The notes under the pieces were generated by a model. The model had not been told where the DNA came from. It searched no databases and saw only the letters and a program-made list of their open reading frames with translations. This document shows, piece by piece, positions 53,293 to 61,830 of a stretch of 64,000 nucleotides of DNA. The translations under genes were made by a program, and so were the position numbers. Position 1 is the stretch's first letter; each line of letters opens with the position of its first letter. The stretch is from Candidatus Nomurabacteria bacterium (GTDB lineage: Bacteria > Patescibacteriota > Saccharimonadia > Saccharimonadales > UBA7683), in contig JACKGS010000002.1 in the NCBI GenBank assembly GCA_020631865.1, positions 214,598-278,597 on the forward strand. Reading direction: 5' to 3'.

Positions 53293-53417
53293 GTGCCGCA
53301 CGGCAAAGCTGTCAAGGCTGGAGATTCGCCTTAAGATATTCAATTAAAAAGAAAACAAGCAGTATCTTAGGGAGGAATACTACCTTGATAGGTTTGTTCG
53401 GCACGTACACTGAGAAG
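53293..53417 (-). promoter_or_regulatory. structured leader motif, copy 2
   Basis: On the minus strand CTTCTCAGTGTACGTGCCG, then ATCAAGGTAGTA, a variable hairpin (TAAGATA/TATCTTA on either strand), CCTTGACAG, CTTTGCC, CGGCAC. GTGCCG pairs with CGGCAC, and TCAAGG with CCTTGA. Compared with copy 1 the outer stem has different bases on both sides, yet still pairs. Confidence 0.6.
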
Positions 53418-53465
53418 GTTACGGAAAGGAAAGATAGCAGTTCATAGATCTGCTACAATACGTTT

Positions 53466-53921
53466 ATGAGTGAAACACAAAACCCCATAGATCAGATTCA
53501 GCTGCCCGAGAACTATAGCTTTGTAGATCGCGAGGATATATCTCCAGAAGAGATAGTCGCAGTTCGTAAATCTACTGGCTGGGAGGCTGGCGATTCAGAA
53601 GAAGGCTGGCGGCAAAACCTAGATACAGCACTTGCCGTTGTTGCTGTTCGTGACGACACAACAAGTGAACTTGTCGGCATGGGATTTCTTGTCGGCAATA
53701 GACGGCACGCTGTACTGTGTGACTTCAATGTTCGACCAGAGCATCAAGGGAAAGGTATCGGTACCGCAATCTTACAGAAACGGATGCAAATAGCAGACCA
53801 AGAGCTAAAAATACCATTTCTATATACAAGTCTTGCAGAAACCAATCCACTGAAAGAGACCTATAGGTCACTAGGTTTTGCAGCTACGGGTGATAATTAT
53901 TTTCGAGATGGTACTGTCTAG
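53466..53921 (+). CDS. GNAT-family N-acetyltransferase
   Basis: A 151-residue GNAT enzyme, which transfers an acetyl group from acetyl-CoA to an amine. Motif A is clear: LCDFNVRPEHQGKGIGTAIL (Q/R-x-x-G-x-G/A), and the C-terminal motif B includes SLAETNPLKETYRSLGF. ATG 53466 lies 6 bases after TACAAT with extended TGC, so the message is predicted to be leaderless. It is convergent with the 15-gene minus-strand operon whose last gene is another GNAT enzyme. The substrate is unknown. Confidence 0.88.
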   Translation: MSETQNPIDQIQLPENYSFVDREDISPEEIVAVRKSTGWEAGDSEEGWRQNLDTALAVVAVRDDTTSELVGMGFLVGNRRHAVLCDFNVRPEHQGKGIGTAILQKRMQIADQELKIPFLYTSLAETNPLKETYRSLGFAATGDNYFRDGTV

Positions 53922-53937
53922 TTGTTGGCAGTCCTAT

Positions 53938-54438
53938 TTACTTAACCGCATTTGCAAAGCGAGTAAGCCTAATGTTGGCGTTTATTGTGCTGACTATCTC
54001 TACCTCCCCTTGTTCGGAAAAATGTCGCTTATAAAAGCCTCGGAGGCGCTGGTTATCGGCTAAGCAGTCCAGGCGAACTTCATCTAATCCTTTGACGGTA
54101 GCTATCTCAAGTGATGCTGGAATGATTAACCTGGATGCAATACTCTGGCCTCTTAATTTATGGCCCACCGCCATCTTACCTAGATACAAAGCATCAACGT
54201 CATCCTTCCATATTTGTGGGTTGGGCTCGTAACCTAGGCGAACCACTGCTAGTACATCTTCCATTTCTCCACGTATGCAGTAGAGCTCATTTCTATCCCA
54301 ATATTCTTCAATGATTGATTCGGGAAATGGGAACTCCCAATCAATCATACCTACACTGCGAGCATAAAGTATTGCTTGATTGTATATTTCTTGAGCATCC
54401 GGTATCTCATCGAATTCTAGCCTGGATAATTCGCTCAT
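53938..54438 (-). CDS. GNAT-family N-acetyltransferase
   Basis: A 166-residue GNAT protein, last gene of the large coupled operon; its start overlaps the upstream EEP gene by 4 bases. The acetyl-CoA motif is YLGKMAVGHKLRGQSIASRL, followed by LDEVRLDCLADNQRLRGFYK, the typical motif B. Such enzymes often acetylate antibiotics, polyamines or protein termini. Membership in an operon with an APH-like kinase and two other modifying enzymes favours small-molecule substrates. Confidence 0.88.
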   Translation of the reverse strand: MSELSRLEFDEIPDAQEIYNQAILYARSVGMIDWEFPFPESIIEEYWDRNELYCIRGEMEDVLAVVRLGYEPNPQIWKDDVDALYLGKMAVGHKLRGQSIASRLIIPASLEIATVKGLDEVRLDCLADNQRLRGFYKRHFSEQGEVEIVSTINANIRLTRFANAVK

Positions 54439-55172
54439 CCTAAATCAATCACAGTTAGTATCGGTAAATGATCAGAATAATCGGTCCGTAAGACCGTTGC
54501 TTCGCTAACGTGAATATCGTTGGAGCCAAATACATAATCTAGGCGGTGCTCTAAAGCATTGGCTTCAAATCCATTGTATGAAAATGGTTTGGTTGTCCAA
54601 GTATTCTGGCCGTAATCAGGTCCTAGGTTTCTTACGTGTTTTTCAATTCTATGTATAACTTCTGAATCGGGTTGCGCATTGAAATCTCCAGTCAAAACAT
54701 AGTTTTTATGATTGTCTCTGATGGCTTCTACTAGCGCATCAGTTTCTTGCAGTTTGCGTTCAGATGGTTCAAATGCATGGGTATATGACATGTGAACGGT
54801 GCCAATTATCAGTTCCTTGTTGCCAACCCTTACCCGCGCTTCAACATACGCCCGGTTTTCGTCGTCATAATTCCCCGAACCTTGTTCTTGGTTAATCCAA
54901 ACGGTTCTCGTTTCATACAGCTCGTACCGACTAAATATTGCATTGGCAAGCTTCATGGTTTTACCGGCAAAGGAAATTTCTTGGAAGTAGACGTTATAGC
55001 CAAGCTCATGCGCAATATATTCGGGGGTGTGAATAGAGTTTTGCTTATCAAAATCAATTGTTAATTCTTGTAGGCATATAATGTCGGCACTGTGTTGTTT
55101 GAGAAACTCAGCAATCTTCTTGATATCTTCCAAGTACCAAACATTCCATTGTAATATTGTTACCACACTCAT
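54435..55172 (-). CDS. endonuclease/exonuclease/phosphatase (EEP) family hydrolase
   Basis: A 245-residue EEP-superfamily enzyme. The fold markers are TILQWNVWYLEDIKKIAEFL, ADIICLQEL (metal-binding Glu), GTVHMSYTHA (His), LTGDFNAQPDSE (Asp-x-Asn) and the late SDHLPILTVI (Asp-His). The family contains DNA-repair nucleases, sphingomyelinases and inositol phosphatases; the compact size and lack of a signal peptide suggest a cytoplasmic phosphodiesterase. Overlaps both neighbours by 4 bases (ATGA). Confidence 0.85.
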   Translation of the reverse strand: MSVVTILQWNVWYLEDIKKIAEFLKQHSADIICLQELTIDFDKQNSIHTPEYIAHELGYNVYFQEISFAGKTMKLANAIFSRYELYETRTVWINQEQGSGNYDDENRAYVEARVRVGNKELIIGTVHMSYTHAFEPSERKLQETDALVEAIRDNHKNYVLTGDFNAQPDSEVIHRIEKHVRNLGPDYGQNTWTTKPFSYNGFEANALEHRLDYVFGSNDIHVSEATVLRTDYSDHLPILTVIDLG

Positions 55173-55510
55173 TTGTTCAGTCCTACAAGTAAAATGGCGG
55201 CCACTGCTAGCATTATTCCAAGATAAATTGGCGGTGACAACTTTTCGCCAAGCAACAAAAATCCAAGTACATTCACGAGCACTAAGCTCGTGGCGCCAAA
55301 CATGGCCATAGTTTTACCGACTTCCATTTGAGTGAAGATAAATAATTGGCCGAAAGTAGCGACTGTACGAATAGTTGCATACACCAGAAACCACCATGAC
55401 ACAAAGGTTGCCATTTTGAATCCATGCACGTTCATATTATGTCTAGCAAGCAAATCACTGGCGGTAAACAGTAGCTGACTGCCAAGAATAATGACTAATG
55501 TTTTATCCAC
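55169..55510 (-). CDS. small EamA/SMR-like transporter, 113 aa
   Basis: A 113-residue protein with four membrane helices (for example MAMFGATSLVLVNVLGFLLL), the size of small multidrug resistance proteins and of one half of an EamA permease. The motif GATSLVLVNVLGFLLLGEKL matches EamA/DMT exporters; such half-size proteins work as dimers. It is linked to its neighbours by overlaps of 1 and 4 bases. The probable role is export or exchange of a metabolite handled by this operon. Confidence 0.75.
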   Translation of the reverse strand: MDKTLVIILGSQLLFTASDLLARHNMNVHGFKMATFVSWWFLVYATIRTVATFGQLFIFTQMEVGKTMAMFGATSLVLVNVLGFLLLGEKLSPPIYLGIMLAVAAILLVGLNK

Positions 55511-56037
55511 TAACGATTATCTCCCCGGGTAAGTTTGACCTTTCCAAAGTCAATGCTATCGCCTGCAAGCAGCGCAAAGCCTTTGTAGATAGCCTTCACT
55601 TCATCATCCTCGATATCTTTCTCGCTGACAAAAGTTTGCGGCAGCTCCTCCTCAGAAAACCAGCCGTAGGAGCTGTGATCCTCGGGATTTGCCTGTATCT
55701 CAGCCTTAGGATCCGTAAGTTGAGCAAAGTAGATGACCTCAATGGAATGCGAGCCTTTGACTTCGTTCAGATAAGTAAATACTGCAAAAGGGTCACCAAG
55801 GCGTACATCTACACCAAATTCTTCTTGAACCTCACGTACTAATCCATCCCGCGTATCTTCGCCGTAATCAATATGACCACCGGGCAATTCATAGATCCCA
55901 GGTAAGAATTTCTTGGTGTCGGCACGCTTGGCCATAAACACCTTGTGTACGCCATTAACTTCACGGTGAATAAAAGCACAAGCTGTTATAACTTGCTGGC
56001 CGGGGGTAGGAGTTGCGCTATCGTGAATTTTTTCCAT
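55510..56037 (-). CDS. NUDIX hydrolase
   Basis: A 175-residue NUDIX enzyme, cleaving nucleoside diphosphates linked to another moiety. The NUDIX box is complete: GGHIDYGEDTRDGLVREVQE followed by EFGV, fitting GX5EX7REUXEEXGU. The N-terminus (VITACAFIHREVNGVHKVFM) and the C-terminal YGWFSEEELP are also typical. Its stop codon overlaps the start of the SMR-like gene by 1 base. It could hydrolyse a nucleotide-sugar or oxidised dNTP; the substrate cannot be read from sequence. Confidence 0.92.
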   Translation of the reverse strand: MEKIHDSATPTPGQQVITACAFIHREVNGVHKVFMAKRADTKKFLPGIYELPGGHIDYGEDTRDGLVREVQEEFGVDVRLGDPFAVFTYLNEVKGSHSIEVIYFAQLTDPKAEIQANPEDHSSYGWFSEEELPQTFVSEKDIEDDEVKAIYKGFALLAGDSIDFGKVKLTRGDNR

Positions 56038-56044
56038 ATTTCTC

Positions 56045-56904
56045 CTATATTAACAACAGTATTAATCCAGCGGTTACTCCCAGCACGCCAACAGCTTTTT
56101 TGGGCGTCAACTCATCCTTGAACAATATGACAGCAAATACAGTCACCATTGAAATCGACGCAGCATTGATAGCGTTTACATAGCCAACATTTGGAGCTAA
56201 TTTGATGGCCTGAAATTGACCAAGATTAAATAAAGTAGAAAATATTCCGGTTCCAAGTAGCAAGATTTTAGCAGTATTCGATACTTCTACAATTTTGTTT
56301 ATACGAACCTTGTCAATAAAAACAATGCAGAATGTCACCAGCGCGTAAAGGTAGATCAAAAAAGCGATGGTTTCAACGCCATTATTGAATAGATACTTAG
56401 ACGAGAGAGAAAGCATGCCCCATGCAAAGAACGCTCCAAACGATAGTAGTATCCACTTCTCGCTTTTTACCTTTTCGCACCTTTTGGATTGATCTTAATG
56501 AGTGCCGAGAAACCAACGATGATGAGTATAGCTAAAACTTTCTGGAGTGTTATTTCGGCACCGAGCAACGTGACTGCAACGAGTGTCGTAAATAGAACGT
56601 AACTCTTAGAAAGCACGAGACTATAGCCAGGGTTCGGAGCAACATCAATGGCGTGCAGTGATGCTTTATTGCCGCCATAGGCAAAGACAACTGCCGCCAC
56701 TAGAAGCACGATGGTTTGCCACCAAGAAATACCCATACTGGTTGAGTTGATTATGCCGATGATAATATATGCAACTAAAGGAATGGCAAACATAGCAAGA
56801 TTGGTCAGGTAGGTAGGTGTTTTGAGGAGTGATGATTTTCGAACAGTCAGATAAAGAGCGACTGACGAGAAAAACATCATTAAGCTGTAGGCTATCCAGC
56901 TCAT
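56045..56904 (-). pseudogene. EamA/DMT transporter, two halves split by one frameshift
   Basis: Two adjacent frames read as the N- and C-terminal halves of one ten-helix EamA permease. The first (56904-56467) ends ALIKINPKGAKR. Adding one A to the AAAA run near 56473 would continue as KSEKWILLSFGAFFAWG into the second frame (ATG-initiated only at 56416). The second half has GYVNAINAASISMVTVFAVI, the matching internal repeat of the first half's GYSLVLSKSYVLFTTLVAV. The missing base lies in a homopolymer, so assembly error or a genuine half-size heterodimer are both possible. Likely a metabolite exporter. Confidence 0.7.
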
Positions 56905-57662
56905 TGGCTAGTCTCCAATTGTCTCGTGATGAACTTTGCTAATCCGTCTTCATCTACCGAATCAATGATTTCGTCGGCTAGAGATTTCAGTCGATCGGTA
57001 CCATTACCCATAGCGACCCTGTGGCCTACTGCTTCAAACAAGTGGACATCGTTATCGGCATCACCGACACCAATTACTTCAGATTTATCTAGACCTAAGA
57101 TATTGAGCAGTTCACCAACAGCATGTTCTTTGGTCGCTTCTTTGTGCGTAACATGAATGTCTACGCCCTCATGCGTCCACGAGGTAACGCCCGCAGCAGT
57201 AATATTATCAACCTTGTCGAGCTCAGTAAGGATTGCTTGGGCATCAGGCTCAGCACAGCCCATGATGTACATAACATTAACGTGTCCATCGATTGCATCA
57301 CGGTCTGCGGCAGAACCGCCTTCGCCCATAAGCTCATTGCGGACAAGTATCTCGTAGTGATATGGTTTACATACTTCCAGAATCTTCGTAACGTCAGCAG
57401 GCTCAATAGCCGCTTCCCAAAGGATTTCATCAGTCAATGGATTAACAATCTGCGTTCCAGCGGAGATTACACAAGGATCTTGTAAGTTCAGGGCAGACAG
57501 TATTGGCTTGGCGTTAGTGATTGGTCGGCCTGTTGCAGCACATAGTTTAATTGAGCCCTGCGCTTGCTTTACGGCATCAATAAGCTCTTGTGAGGGAAGC
57601 CCATTGGGGACATTTGGAATAGCCGTACCATCAAGGTCAAAGATAATGGCTTTATACGCCAT
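56901..57662 (-). CDS. HAD-family phosphatase (Cof type)
   Basis: A 253-residue HAD phosphatase with C2B cap. Motif I is AIIFDLDGTAIPN (nucleophile Asp), motif II is CAATGRPITNAKPIL, and motifs III and IV are KEHAVGELLNILGL and VIGVGDADNDVHLFEAVGHRVAMGNGTDRLKSLA (the acidic pair in GDADNDV). Cof-type enzymes remove phosphate from sugar phosphates, FMN or PLP. ATG 57662 lies inside the end of the upstream HIT-like gene (11-base overlap); a longer frame starting at 57728 is not needed. Confidence 0.92.
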   Translation of the reverse strand: MAYKAIIFDLDGTAIPNVPNGLPSQELIDAVKQAQGSIKLCAATGRPITNAKPILSALNLQDPCVISAGTQIVNPLTDEILWEAAIEPADVTKILEVCKPYHYEILVRNELMGEGGSAADRDAIDGHVNVMYIMGCAEPDAQAILTELDKVDNITAAGVTSWTHEGVDIHVTHKEATKEHAVGELLNILGLDKSEVIGVGDADNDVHLFEAVGHRVAMGNGTDRLKSLADEIIDSVDEDGLAKFITRQLETSQ

Positions 57663-58161
57663 AGTTAAAAGCCGCGCCTTTGTATTTATCTGTTTCGAGT
57701 AGTCTAAGAATCTCTTGCTTGATGTCATGGCAATCTTTTTCAGTCAGCGGCTCAAAGTTGTCGTAGTAATTTGTATCAGGGCCTGGAAACACCAGTGCAT
57801 CAGGAAAGGCTCGGAATCGTTCATCGTTGTCGGGGTGTTTTTCACCGTTACTGCGGACATACAGGTGCACATGCAGATGATTTTTCTTGTTCCTGTCTGG
57901 TCTGTGCGCCCAATTGCCATTGTCTTGGTAGTTAATACGAACTACATCAATACCGTTGGCTCGCATAACGTTGGTTACGGCTTCTCCGGCAACGATAGTG
58001 AGGTGCATAAGTCCTGCTGCAATATCAAGCGGTAGTTCCTGCCGATGATCGATATCTATTTTAGGGCTAACTTTGACATGACCGCCATTCGAACGAGAGT
58101 GGTGCGGTTTTACATCGGGTGTTTCTACGAGAAAGTCTTTGGTTTCAAAAATAAGTGCCAT
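57652..58161 (-). CDS. HIT-like protein (nucleotide hydrolase/transferase)
   Basis: A 169-residue protein with the histidine-triad signature NHLHVHLYVR (HxHxHxx), which in HIT enzymes forms a covalent nucleotidyl-His intermediate. The N-terminal 100 residues are unusual for HIT, beginning MALIFETKDFLVETPDVKPH. HIT proteins hydrolyse AMP-linked or dinucleoside substrates. It is separated by 1 base from the GDSL gene upstream and overlaps the HAD gene downstream, so all are translated as a block. Confidence 0.75.
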   Translation of the reverse strand: MALIFETKDFLVETPDVKPHHSRSNGGHVKVSPKIDIDHRQELPLDIAAGLMHLTIVAGEAVTNVMRANGIDVVRINYQDNGNWAHRPDRNKKNHLHVHLYVRSNGEKHPDNDERFRAFPDALVFPGPDTNYYDNFEPLTEKDCHDIKQEILRLLETDKYKGAAFNYGV

Positions 58162-58162
58162 G

Positions 58163-58822
58163 TTATTGTCCTATCTTTTTAATTTCTTGTGCGATTACTG
58201 CTGCTAGTGCAGGGTGTGATGGTTCATCAAAATGTATGCCGTCTTCACCTGCCTTTGAAACAGAAGCGGCGTCGATAAAATGACAATTGTTTGCTTTGGC
58301 AACCTCGGCAATAAGACTAGCAAGCTCTCCCGACTTAACGGCCGATTGCTTATCATAGTAGCCAGTGTAGAGTTCTGTAAAATGAGGTGCTGTGTCGTTG
58401 ATGGTTATCGGGCTGACGAGGATAATATGCGGTGGCATCCCGTCTGGGTTCTTAGCGGTAGTTCTCGTCAAATCTACAAGACCAGCAAGTGCATTGGCAA
58501 TCTCTTTGCTGCTACGGTCAAACTCAATCTTCAGATCATTCGTGCCAAGCATAATAATGACAAAATCCACGGGGTTATGGCTTTCCAGGCAGGGTTGCAA
58601 ATAGGTTTTACCGTTTCGACCTGGCTTTTTAGTGTATTCCAAGTCGGTAGTACGACTACCAAGACCTTCTTCTACAATGTAGTAGTTGTCTCCGAGGAGT
58701 TGCTGTAATCTGCCAGGCCAGCGTACATCAGGGGTGTATCTGCCAGACTTATCTGGCTTTTGGCTCCACGTATTCGAGTCGCCAAAACAAAGTACCTTGA
58801 TTGCGTCTGGTTTTGTGTTCAT
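58163..58822 (-). CDS. SGNH/GDSL-family hydrolase
   Basis: A 219-residue SGNH hydrolase (esterase, lipase or carbohydrate deacetylase). Block I is VLCFGDSNTWSQ with the catalytic Ser, block III has MLGTNDLK, and block V is DGIHFDEPSH with Asp and His. ATG 58822 follows AGGAG at 8 bases and overlaps the upstream hydrolase stop by 4 bases; a GTG at 58831 is less likely. No signal peptide, so cytoplasmic. Confidence 0.9.
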   Translation of the reverse strand: MNTKPDAIKVLCFGDSNTWSQKPDKSGRYTPDVRWPGRLQQLLGDNYYIVEEGLGSRTTDLEYTKKPGRNGKTYLQPCLESHNPVDFVIIMLGTNDLKIEFDRSSKEIANALAGLVDLTRTTAKNPDGMPPHIILVSPITINDTAPHFTELYTGYYDKQSAVKSGELASLIAEVAKANNCHFIDAASVSKAGEDGIHFDEPSHPALAAVIAQEIKKIGQ

Positions 58823-59388
58823 GATAGGCACTCCTCAAACAGTTCTGGAAATTCTGCTGAAGACATACTGAGATGCGTGAAATGTCCCATGTTTTTGAAT
58901 TCACGATATGCGGTACTCGGTAGTGCTTGACGAATTACTCTAACCGATTCCTGAATACCCTCACCGTCATCAGTTGAGTTAAAGATAACTAGTTCTTTTA
59001 CGCGATCTGTAAGGGATGGGTCAATCTCAAAATTAAAGAATTGCTTACCCCACGTTTGTTCTGGGTTTAAGGATGGAGCAACCAAGATAACTTTACCGAC
59101 TTTGAGTTCGGGATGTTCACTCAAATAACGAACCCAAAAACCACCACCGCAACTATGCCCAACAAGTATGGTTTCAGAGTTAATATCGAATCGTTCTACT
59201 TCTTTTACCCATAAATCCCAGCGTGGATCAAAAGCGTGTGGAACTTCGGGTGTATCGGCTTTGATGTCTTTTACGAGGAGTTGCTTTTGCAACCATGGAA
59301 GCCAGTGAAAATTGCTAGGTGATGGGAACTTAGGATCATAGTATTCTTCCTCACCTGGTTTACCATGTAGAATGATTGCGTTCTTCAT
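58819..59388 (-). CDS. alpha/beta hydrolase of the RBBP9/YdeN type
   Basis: A 189-residue serine hydrolase. The start KNAIILHGKPGEEEYYDPKF is typical of the RBBP9/YdeN group, and the nucleophile elbow is VGHSCGGGFWV. The late His is in NMGHFTHLSMS, and an acidic residue in NSTDDGEG may complete the triad. Family members are small esterases of unclear substrates. Overlaps both neighbours by 4 bases. Confidence 0.88.
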   Translation of the reverse strand: MKNAIILHGKPGEEEYYDPKFPSPSNFHWLPWLQKQLLVKDIKADTPEVPHAFDPRWDLWVKEVERFDINSETILVGHSCGGGFWVRYLSEHPELKVGKVILVAPSLNPEQTWGKQFFNFEIDPSLTDRVKELVIFNSTDDGEGIQESVRVIRQALPSTAYREFKNMGHFTHLSMSSAEFPELFEECLS

Positions 59389-59930
59389 AAATTAGTTTCC
59401 TCCGACAGTTTTATTCGCACTTTCTCGCTCATAGCATTAGTACTTACGTAACCAAGGGTATCAACATCTGGATCGTAGAGCTCGATCATGTCCAAGTCGT
59501 TTCGTGGGAATACACGTGCACCCTTTATATCAGCACCATCAATGAGCGATTGTTTGAGTTTATCGTACTCGGACTGCTCCAGGTAAAAATCAACATCGCC
59601 TACCTGGGCTCGGTAAATGTCGGGCTTGCGGATATACAAGTGCGTATAAGTCGTTTCTGGGACGTTATCTTGGGCTGGAATGACAATTGGCTCGTATAAC
59701 TCAAAATATTTCTGGTTTGGATCATCTGACGGTTTGGCGATTTGTTTGCGTATTTCTACCAGTCGGGCGTGTTCGTCGTCATAGTGGCAAAATACACCCA
59801 TGTTGCCAGCGTTCGGTAGATACTCGCCAAAGGATTGTTTACATAGTTTGTAGCAAGCAAAATGGATATACCTGATTGCCTCAAGCAGCTGTTCTTTATC
59901 TTGGATTGGGCTAAAGCGATACAACCTCAT
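59385..59930 (-). CDS. hypothetical protein, 181 aa
   Basis: Not recognised. A 181-residue soluble protein with an N-terminal helix rich in aromatic and Cys residues (YIHFACYKLCKQSFGEYLPN), a PIVIPAQDNVPETTYTHLYI strand pair, and an acidic C-terminus. It is the only member of the operon without an identifiable family. Its position between an APH-like kinase and a serine hydrolase, with overlaps of 4 bases on both sides, suggests it works on the same small molecule or as an accessory subunit. Confidence 0.6.
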   Translation of the reverse strand: MRLYRFSPIQDKEQLLEAIRYIHFACYKLCKQSFGEYLPNAGNMGVFCHYDDEHARLVEIRKQIAKPSDDPNQKYFELYEPIVIPAQDNVPETTYTHLYIRKPDIYRAQVGDVDFYLEQSEYDKLKQSLIDGADIKGARVFPRNDLDMIELYDPDVDTLGYVSTNAMSEKVRIKLSEETNL

Positions 59931-60808
59931 GCTTCAGCTCCAAACCGTAAGTAATTACCGGCATATCTGGTACCGTTCAGCTCATGCCACAACGCACAAA
60001 CACCGCTCACGTAACATATAGCCAGGCCGAAGTTGTCTTTTTCTTCTTGAGTAAGTGGCTCACTGGCAACTGCGTCATAACCATCAAACAATTTGTCGAT
60101 AATTTCGTCTTTGCCGTATTTAGTTTCCAAGCGCATAGAAAGGTAGGTACGAGCCAGATCAATGATGCGGTAGTTGTGTTCGGCGGTTTCCATGTCAAAA
60201 ACAGCAGTTACTTCATCGCCTTCGGCAAATACATTGCCGAGCCATAGATCACCGTGTATCAGTGTTTGAGGTAAATCGGTTTGGAATAGCTGTTCACCAC
60301 TTGCAATAAGCTTCGCTATATCTGGCTTCGCTTCGCCATCGTACTTATCAAGATCTTCGTGGACATTTTTGGGTTGAAACCACTGCATTTTACTAAAAGG
60401 CACTTCCGTACTTTCAAGTGCATCGTGAAATCGCGCCAAAGTTGATCCGAAACTGCCGATTAGTTGGAGTGAAGCAGTTTTTGGTACTTCGCCTGCAATA
60501 CGCTCACTCAACGTAAAAGTCAGTCCATCATGCTCACCGACATGTTTACCATTATCAAATGTCAGATAATGAGGCGTACCTATACCTACCTCAGCGAGTC
60601 GGTGCTGCATTTCTACCTCACGCTCAACCGTTTCAGGAAGCTGGAGCTTAAGAATCCGCATGACATATTCCGCACCATTTACGGCTCGCAAGTTATAGGC
60701 ATCGTTTGCAAAAGCATCTCCGTTCTTTTCACTAGCAGCCAGTTCATCGGGCGAGTAGTGATGGAACAATTCACTAAGATCAGGTGTAGTTAGAGGTGCT
60801 TTACTCAT
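59927..60808 (-). CDS. APH/choline-kinase-like phosphotransferase
   Basis: A 293-residue kinase-like protein. The Brenner motif is LIHGDLWLGNVF (His-Gly-Asp with catalytic Asp), and the DFG-equivalent is VFDMETAEHNYRIIDLARTY. The N-terminus contains the nucleotide-binding Lys region (YVMRILKLQL). The family includes aminoglycoside, homoserine and fructosamine kinases, so a small hydroxyl substrate is expected. Joined to the Ldh gene by a 1-base overlap and to the next gene by 4 bases. Confidence 0.88.
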   Translation of the reverse strand: MSKAPLTTPDLSELFHHYSPDELAASEKNGDAFANDAYNLRAVNGAEYVMRILKLQLPETVEREVEMQHRLAEVGIGTPHYLTFDNGKHVGEHDGLTFTLSERIAGEVPKTASLQLIGSFGSTLARFHDALESTEVPFSKMQWFQPKNVHEDLDKYDGEAKPDIAKLIASGEQLFQTDLPQTLIHGDLWLGNVFAEGDEVTAVFDMETAEHNYRIIDLARTYLSMRLETKYGKDEIIDKLFDGYDAVASEPLTQEEKDNFGLAICYVSGVCALWHELNGTRYAGNYLRFGAEA

Positions 60809-61830
60809 TATTTTATGAGTCCTTTTAGGTTTTTGATGATGTCGTCTTCAACTTCAATCTCTGGCACATTCTCGGCGAAACGACGGCTATTCTCTTGGCC
60901 GGGTATACGTATCTCTGTGCCTTGTTTTGGTGTTTGCTTTCGTAGGGTATCATGAATTGCTTCTACAGATTGCGAAAGATTGTTAGCGGTACCCATAGCC
61001 TTAGGATTAAATACGATGAGTACTGCTCCGTGTTCTTCTGGGACAAAGTCAGCGCTCATTTCCGGGCTGGAAGGCATACCGATTAGTCCACTGGTTAGAA
61101 GTTCGAGAAGGTAGACAAGGTAGTAGCCCTTATAGCTACCGCCCATCGGCACAATATTACTAACAGGATCATTTGGATCACTATCTGGATCAATGGCATC
61201 TTTGGCACTTGTCGTTGGGTTGCCAGCTCGATCAACCGCAGCGTTTTCTTGCAGTGGCTTATCGCTCTTCAGGCTGTCCATAAATTCGAAAAACGGTATC
61301 TGAGATGTTGCCATATCGACACAGTGGATATCTCCGTCCTTACCAGGTAGCCCGAAGGCCATTGGATTTGTACCAAATACACCACGAGTACCATTGTGTG
61401 GAACAACAGCACTCGGCCCACCGTTGCATACTGCCAGTGCTACCAAACCACGCTTTGCTAGACCTTGCACCCATGTATGGAGTGTGTGCATGCTTTGGGA
61501 GTTCACAAATGAAGCCATGGCGATACCGTTCTTGCTAGAGCGGCCTTCAAGTTCATCATGTATTCGTTTGAGATATACGAGTGGGCCTTGACTATGAAAA
61601 TCAATCGACAGATATGACGGCAAGTCTACCTTGTAGTCAATCTCTTTGTCCTTATTTTCTATACAGGCTTTTAGGTCGCTAATCGTAGACTTCAAGGAAT
61701 TTGAACGAGGGGCTTTGCGAATGTGCGCCTCGATACACTCATCAGCGAAGTATGCAGCTTCCTCTGGTGATACTACTTGCGAGGCGGCAGTAATAAGTTT
61801 TTGTCGCAAGTCTTCTACACTAATCTTCAT
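60808..61830 (-). CDS. Ldh2-family malate/L-lactate-type dehydrogenase
   Basis: A 340-residue member of the malate/L-lactate dehydrogenase-like family (not the classical LDH fold), which uses NAD(P)H to interconvert 2-oxo acids and 2-hydroxy acids. Family markers are SIDFHSQGPLVYLKRI, the GTRGVFGTNPMAFGLPG loop, VDMATSQIPFFEF and PMGGSYKGYYLVYLLELLTSGL. Closest functions include delta1-piperideine-2-carboxylate and ureidoglycolate-type reductases. Overlaps the GNAT gene upstream by 11 bases. Confidence 0.9.
   Translation of the reverse strand: MKISVEDLRQKLITAASQVVSPEEAAYFADECIEAHIRKAPRSNSLKSTISDLKACIENKDKEIDYKVDLPSYLSIDFHSQGPLVYLKRIHDELEGRSSKNGIAMASFVNSQSMHTLHTWVQGLAKRGLVALAVCNGGPSAVVPHNGTRGVFGTNPMAFGLPGKDGDIHCVDMATSQIPFFEFMDSLKSDKPLQENAAVDRAGNPTTSAKDAIDPDSDPNDPVSNIVPMGGSYKGYYLVYLLELLTSGLIGMPSSPEMSADFVPEEHGAVLIVFNPKAMGTANNLSQSVEAIHDTLRKQTPKQGTEIRIPGQENSRRFAENVPEIEVEDDIIKNLKGLIK

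Larger units (their letters stand above)
47910..53460. mobile_element. integrative element at tRNA-Glu (right end uncertain)
   Basis: Inferred from a large serine recombinase whose 3' end lies antisense inside the tRNA gene, followed by small DNA-binding proteins, a replication-relaxation protein typical of plasmids and conjugative elements, and orphan genes (DUF3768-like, SET, DUF7249-like). Several element genes have GGAGG Shine-Dalgarno sites, whereas the chromosomal genes around are mostly leaderless. I found no second copy of the tRNA 3' end in the window. The right boundary could therefore be near 53.4 kb, where the conserved leader motifs end, or beyond the window. Confidence 0.5.

Noticed and set aside
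47892..53460. CRISPR array or defence island
   Set aside because: The repeated elements here occur two or three times next to genes at irregular spacing, with no spacer-repeat periodicity, and no cas or known defence nuclease genes are seen.
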